From Saprospiraceae bacterium (GTDB lineage Bacteria; Bacteroidota; Bacteroidia; Chitinophagales; Saprospiraceae): DNA of 64,000 nucleotides. The position numbers and the translations under genes are program-made. Shown piece by piece: positions 60,018 to 64,000 of this stretch (within the stretch, counting starts at the first letter, position 1; every line of letters begins with the position of its first letter). Below the pieces are notes generated by a model. It did no database searches. It saw only the letters and a program-made list of their open reading frames with translations, and had not been told where the DNA came from. The stretch lies in contig JAGQWX010000003.1 of assembly GCA_020436935.1 (NCBI GenBank), positions 62,001-126,000 on the forward strand. Direction: 5' to 3'.

Positions 60018-62435
60018 ATGAATCAAGCGGGCACAATCATTTCATGTACCCATTGCGGGGATACTTGTACAACAGAAATTGTGCATGAGCATGATCATGA
60101 CTTTTGCTGTATTGCGTGTGCAAATGTTTACGGATTGCTGACCCAAAATGGACTGGCCAACTATTATGCGCTGAATGAGGCCCCTGGTCTGCGAAATAAT
60201 GTCGATGAAAATGGAGCTTATGATTTTTTGAATAAAGCGGAAATAGTCGATCGTCTGGTAGAATACCGTGAGGAAGGTCTTGTCAAGGTAAGGTTGTTCC
60301 TGCCACAAATCCACTGTTCCTCCTGTATATTTCTATTGGAGAATTTGTCAAAAATAAGACAAGAAGTTAAGTCTGTTCGCGTAGATTTTCTGAAGAGAGA
60401 GGCTTCCGTGTTTTTTGAGGAAAGTGAGGATTTCTCATTGCTTACCTTATTTACGTTGTTGTCCCGAATCGGCTATCCTCCAAAAATCACATTGCAGGAT
60501 ATTCATAAAAAAGAAAGGAGTCAGCATATTGACCGGAGATTGTGGTATCAGATCGGCCTGGCAGGATTTGTTTTTGGCAATGTCATGTTGCTGAGCTTTC
60601 CTGAATATTTCGGCTTTGTGGGTGCGTATAAGACATTTTATCTGGGCTACATCAATTTATTCCTAAGTATTCCATTATTGGTCTACGGAGGAAGAGACTA
60701 TCTTCAATCGGCTTATGTCGCCATCAGACAAAAAAGCATCAACATTGATGTGCCATTGGCGATCGGTATTTTGGCTTTGTTTTTCCGAAGTACTTTTGAG
60801 GTAGTTTTTGGCTTTGGCGAAGGATATTTTGACAGCTTTGCCGGTTTGATGTTCTTTTTATTAATTGGCAAATATGTGCAGAGAATTACCTACAAAACCA
60901 TCGACTTTGACAGGAATTACAAAAGTTATTTCCCTATCGGTGTTTTGCGGGAAAGAGAGGGTAGGAGAGATGCCATCACACTCGATGAGATAAAATCAGG
61001 TGACCACTTATACATCCGAAATGAGGAATTAATCCCCGTGGATGGCAGAATTGTAAAAGGTGAAGCCATACTCGATTATTCATTCGTTACAGGGGAAGCG
61101 GATCTGGTGGAGAAGAATTCAGGAGAAAAAGTTTATGCGGGAGCTAAATTAATGGGGCAACCATTTGTCATCGAAGCTGAAGGTGCAGTAGACCAATCCA
61201 AGCTCACCCGGTTGTGGCAGGAAGACACCTTCCACCAAACCCACCGGGAGGCAAGGCATACGCGTTTTCTTGATATTGTCGGCAGATGGTTTACCTGGAT
61301 GATCATTGCCGTTGCAGGAGTGACAGCTATACACTGGTGGTGGGCCGAACCCTCGATCATACTTGACGCGGTTACAGCTATATTGATTGTTGCATGCCCC
61401 TGTGCAATTTCAATGGCACCACCTTTTACTTATTCCAATCTGATGCGCCTATTGGGAAAAGAAAATCTTTATCTCAAAAATGCACAAACAGTGGAGACCT
61501 TCCAAAAAGTAGACCACATTGTTTTTGACAAAACAGGTACGCTTACAGCCAGCTCAAAATTTGATGTAAAGTATTCCGGTGAATTTTTATCAAGCCATTA
61601 TCTGGATGTGATCCGCTCTTTGGTAAGCATGTCGTCACATCCATTGAGTTTTGCCATTCACCACTTTTTGCATGAAAACAAGGATAATCTCAAAGCGGAC
61701 AAGTTTATCAACCACAATGGAAAAGGATTGCAAGCTTTGTTTGGTGATACTTTTATCAGGCTTGGTTCAGCGAGTTTCATTTTTAGTGGAAATGCTTATC
61801 CTGGTAGAAATGCAGAGAGTCGGGTTTTTGTGGAAATCAACCAAAAATATCTGGGCTATTTTGAAGTAAATCAATTCTATAGGGACGATCTAAACCTATT
61901 ATTTGAACAATTGGATACGTCAGGTTATAAAATATCAATTCTTACAGGTGATTCTGACAGGGATGACAAACGTCTCAGGAAAATGGCAGGTGCAAATGTG
62001 GATATTCATTACCAACAGCTGCCGGCAGATAAGTTGAATTTTATCAAAAATCTACAGCAACATGGAGAGGTGGTATTGATGATTGGAGATGGTCTCAATG
62101 ATGCAGGTGCATTGCGCCAAAGTGATATTGGATTGGTTGTTTCTGATCAAAATAACAACTTCATACCAGCTTGTGACGGAGTTATGGAAGGAAACCGTTT
62201 ACCAAAATTGAAATATTATCTGGATGTATTAAAAAACTCAAAACGATTGATATTTCTGGCTTTTGCTTTTGCTGTCTGTTACAACATCATCGGCCTATCA
62301 CTTGCTGTTAGTGGTAACTTGTCTCCAATTCATGCGGCTATTCTGATGCCATTGAGTTCGATATCTATCATAGGATTTGCGATGTTAAGTACCACTTTAG
62401 TTTATGCAATTTATGCGCAAAAGATGAAAATTTAA
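60018..62435 (+). CDS. ccoI: CcoI/FixI-type copper-translocating P1B ATPase
   Basis: An 805-residue P-type ATPase. The N-terminus has a cysteine-rich metal-binding segment (CTHCGDTC, then HEHDHDFCCIACANVYGLL), then an HMA domain with QIHCSSCIFLLENL, as in CcoI/FixI. About eight TM helices follow. The ion path motif is IVACPCAISMAPPF (CPC), the phosphorylated Asp is in VFDKTGTLTAS, the HP motif in SMSSHPLSFA, and the hinge in VLMIGDGLNDAGALRQSD. CcoI exports copper for cbb3 oxidase assembly. No ccoNOP, ccoG or ccoS genes lie beside it here. A terminator follows. Confidence 0.92.
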   Translation: MNQAGTIISCTHCGDTCTTEIVHEHDHDFCCIACANVYGLLTQNGLANYYALNEAPGLRNNVDENGAYDFLNKAEIVDRLVEYREEGLVKVRLFLPQIHCSSCIFLLENLSKIRQEVKSVRVDFLKREASVFFEESEDFSLLTLFTLLSRIGYPPKITLQDIHKKERSQHIDRRLWYQIGLAGFVFGNVMLLSFPEYFGFVGAYKTFYLGYINLFLSIPLLVYGGRDYLQSAYVAIRQKSINIDVPLAIGILALFFRSTFEVVFGFGEGYFDSFAGLMFFLLIGKYVQRITYKTIDFDRNYKSYFPIGVLREREGRRDAITLDEIKSGDHLYIRNEELIPVDGRIVKGEAILDYSFVTGEADLVEKNSGEKVYAGAKLMGQPFVIEAEGAVDQSKLTRLWQEDTFHQTHREARHTRFLDIVGRWFTWMIIAVAGVTAIHWWWAEPSIILDAVTAILIVACPCAISMAPPFTYSNLMRLLGKENLYLKNAQTVETFQKVDHIVFDKTGTLTASSKFDVKYSGEFLSSHYLDVIRSLVSMSSHPLSFAIHHFLHENKDNLKADKFINHNGKGLQALFGDTFIRLGSASFIFSGNAYPGRNAESRVFVEINQKYLGYFEVNQFYRDDLNLLFEQLDTSGYKISILTGDSDRDDKRLRKMAGANVDIHYQQLPADKLNFIKNLQQHGEVVLMIGDGLNDAGALRQSDIGLVVSDQNNNFIPACDGVMEGNRLPKLKYYLDVLKNSKRLIFLAFAFAVCYNIIGLSLAVSGNLSPIHAAILMPLSSISIIGFAMLSTTLVYAIYAQKMKI

Positions 62436-62492
62436 TAAGACCTGTTTTATTAGTTTCTCCAGATTTTGGAGAAAAATGTCTCATACAAATTG

Positions 62493-62532
62493 TGCATTCT
62501 CCGATAAAGATCAGAGAATGCATTTTTATTTT
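62493..62532 (+). terminator. Rho-independent terminator after ccoI
   Basis: TGCATTCTC (62493-62501) pairs with GAGAATGCA (62514-62522) across a 12-base loop, followed by TTTTTATTTT. It also sits just beyond the convergent surface-protein gene. Confidence 0.8.
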
Positions 62533-62554
62533 CTAATAAAACTTAGTGACGTTC

Positions 62555-64000
62555 TTATTGGTGTTTTGGAGCAAGTCGGTGTTGTCTGATAAATACAACA
62601 CCGGTAATAGCAAACATGGTAAGCAAAATCAAAATTGCCCATTGTCCCATAGTTGGAATTGCTGCACAAGGGTCAGAACATACTGCAGTGAAGTAGGTGT
62701 ATTCCAAATTGGCAACTCCAATGGCAACTATGGCTTGATCACCCAGACTGTGCCAATAGTCCTGATAAACAAAGCCATTGGCATTTGCCATGGTATTGAT
62801 GACTCCGAATGAAGTGCCATCCATTTGTTTGAACTGTCCATTCAAGTCTGTAATTACGACCGGAGCATTTGCATTTGCAATTCCTACATCTATAGAAAGT
62901 ACATCGTGGAATAAAAGGACGCTTCCGTCTGGATTGAGCACATTTTCAGGATCTCCACAATTACAAGGATCATCAATGGAAATTTGAGAACCTTCTGGCC
63001 CAAACTCTACATTTTCAGTTACCAATACATCACAGAAGTATTCACATGGGTTTTGATAATATATCCCAAAAGCTGTGATACAATTATCCTCTTCACAATA
63101 AGCTGCTACTGCTTCAAACGGATTGAGACCAGAAACTTCAAAACAAGTCTGGCCCTCTTCATCGAATGGCTCTCCGAAGATGACATCTGGGTTAGTGGAT
63201 CTCAATATAATATTTTGCCCTCTTTTTTTACCCAGGTTATTTCTAAATACCTCAGTTGATACAGGGTTTAGACAAAGTGTAATGGTACCGTTTGCACAAA
63301 GATTTTCATCACTCCTTGTAATTTCTAATAATTCGGCAATTATTCGTCGTCCAATGATGGATGATTTTACATCCACACATCCTTCTGGATCATCGATGTT
63401 TGATACAAAAAGGTATAGTACGTCTGAAGGTAAAAAATCAACTATGGTTACAGTGCCTCCTGTATCACTTCCCACTATTTGACCAAAGCCTGAAACTACC
63501 CACTTAAACTTGTATTCAATAATTTGTGATAAGTTCATGTCAAACTCGCAACCAATTGCTGCATAAACCACGGTGTCTGGGCAAGGATCTGAATTATCTC
63601 CCAATGGTTCAATACAAATTTCAGTTTCTCCCAATTGGCAAGGACAGAATCCGTCATTGTATTTGTTGTAAGTAGCTGCAAAGCCCAGCTCACAACCTTG
63701 GTCCTTCAAATCTGTGAACAATTGGCCTCTTGAGAAATAACAGGTTACTTCAGAAGAATCTGGACAAACTTCCATTCCTGAACAAGCACCCGTATGAATA
63801 GAGTATTCATTGTATTCAATTGGTCCGTCAGTAGAGATGTCTTTTGTATAGGTAGAATCCCCATTGCACACACAGTAGGTACCTATTGGCTGCAATCCAA
63901 CACCAGCACTAAAGCTGCAGTAATTTTTTCGGGGATCATCTGTCACAACCGTAATATTAAAGCCCTTACCTGGCTCGTAGGGTTCTGGTTTTGTATAAGT
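62555..64000 (-). CDS. Surface protein with an IPTL-CTERM-like C-terminus (partial, start outside window)
   Basis: The frame is open from the window edge for 482 codons to a stop at 62555; the internal GTG at 63946 is not a real start. The visible part is acidic and cysteine-rich (e.g. NYCSFSAGVG, CVDVKSS, CFEVSGL, DPCNCGDPENVLNPDGSV), like repeat-containing secreted Saprospiria proteins. The C-terminus reads CAAIPTMGQWAILILLTMFA, then ITGVVFIRQHR: a short IPT-x-GQW motif, one TM helix and a basic tail, the layout of IPTL-CTERM sorting signals. No type IX sorting domain is present. It would be anchored or processed at the envelope. Confidence 0.8.
   Translation of the reverse strand, partial: TYTKPEPYEPGKGFNITVVTDDPRKNYCSFSAGVGLQPIGTYCVCNGDSTYTKDISTDGPIEYNEYSIHTGACSGMEVCPDSSEVTCYFSRGQLFTDLKDQGCELGFAATYNKYNDGFCPCQLGETEICIEPLGDNSDPCPDTVVYAAIGCEFDMNLSQIIEYKFKWVVSGFGQIVGSDTGGTVTIVDFLPSDVLYLFVSNIDDPEGCVDVKSSIIGRRIIAELLEITRSDENLCANGTITLCLNPVSTEVFRNNLGKKRGQNIILRSTNPDVIFGEPFDEEGQTCFEVSGLNPFEAVAAYCEEDNCITAFGIYYQNPCEYFCDVLVTENVEFGPEGSQISIDDPCNCGDPENVLNPDGSVLLFHDVLSIDVGIANANAPVVITDLNGQFKQMDGTSFGVINTMANANGFVYQDYWHSLGDQAIVAIGVANLEYTYFTAVCSDPCAAIPTMGQWAILILLTMFAITGVVFIRQHRLAPKHQ

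Noticed and set aside
59840-60088. 82-codon plus-strand frame overlapping the ccoI start
   Set aside because: It overlaps both the small membrane peptide and the ATPase in another frame and shows no domain or signal.
63946-63948. GTG 63946 as start of the IPTL-CTERM protein
   Set aside because: The frame stays open to the window edge and there is no signal peptide after the GTG, so the gene begins outside.

Overview
This window looks like chromosomal DNA from a member of the Bacteroidota, most plausibly a Saprospiria-like environmental lineage. The evidence is: SusC/SusD/SusE outer-membrane genes, a GldH-type gliding lipoprotein, a protein ending in a type IX secretion sorting domain, a lipoprotein-type Omp85 (TamL), and promoters of the Bacteroidota form (TTTG, about 20 bases, TAnnTTTG). 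No rRNA, tRNA, CRISPR array, prophage or conjugative element was seen. Genus is not resolvable by eye.

Layout. 1-3.9 kb: a cut-off WbqC-family gene, a polyprenyl-phosphate glycosyltransferase, the bifunctional NAD(P)HX repair enzyme and a SnoaL-like protein. 4.2-6.2 kb: dnaK with its terminator. 6.4-12.2 kb: a three-gene RND efflux operon (adaptor, pump, outer-membrane channel), preceded by a small exported protein. 13-15 kb: a DEDDh exonuclease and a DUF2279 protein. 15.5-18 kb: a TlpA-like thioredoxin, then grpE-dnaJ. 18-20.3 kb: a ParE-type toxin-antitoxin pair with a broken toxin, gldH, an AT-rich repeat field and lspA. 20.6-24.4 kb: hypothetical genes, a RAYT transposase that carries REP-like hairpins inside its own reading frame, a decayed gene fragment, a cytochrome/PQQ sugar dehydrogenase and a second repeat field. 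24.4-31.3 kb: msrB, a two-AAA CbxX-type ATPase, a MoxR/ChlI-type AAA plus VWA pair, and a PhnA-like protein. 31.4-38.5 kb: a large beta-roll surface protein with an S74 chaperone end, a periplasmic-propeller histidine kinase with its LuxR-type regulator, and a small secreted protein. 38.4-47.1 kb: a sodium/solute symporter, a redoxin with a cytochrome-monooxygenase fusion, TamL back to back with a SpoU methyltransferase, and a DASH-type cryptochrome. 47.4-53.8 kb: a susCDE operon in which SusD carries an inserted SusE-like binding module. 54-62.5 kb: a micro-oxic regulatory cluster. The window ends in a cut-off surface protein with an IPTL-CTERM-like tail.

The most interesting part is 53.9-62.5 kb. 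A soluble histidine kinase with a FixL-type haem PAS domain overlaps a response regulator whose receiver is fused directly to a Crp/FNR DNA-binding module, in effect FixL plus a FixJ-FixK fusion. A perfect Crp/FNR-type palindrome lies in the divergent promoter region between this operon and CBS/Usp genes. Next come hemN, an unannotated 36-residue membrane peptide and a CcoI/FixI-type copper ATPase, all expected members of a low-oxygen, cbb3-oxidase regulon.

Other leads are an inverted pair of GTAG-headed REP hairpins inside the RAYT gene, a motif shared by the dnaK and grpE upstream regions that resembles a sigma-54 promoter, and two divergent genes whose ATG codons abut with no base between them.
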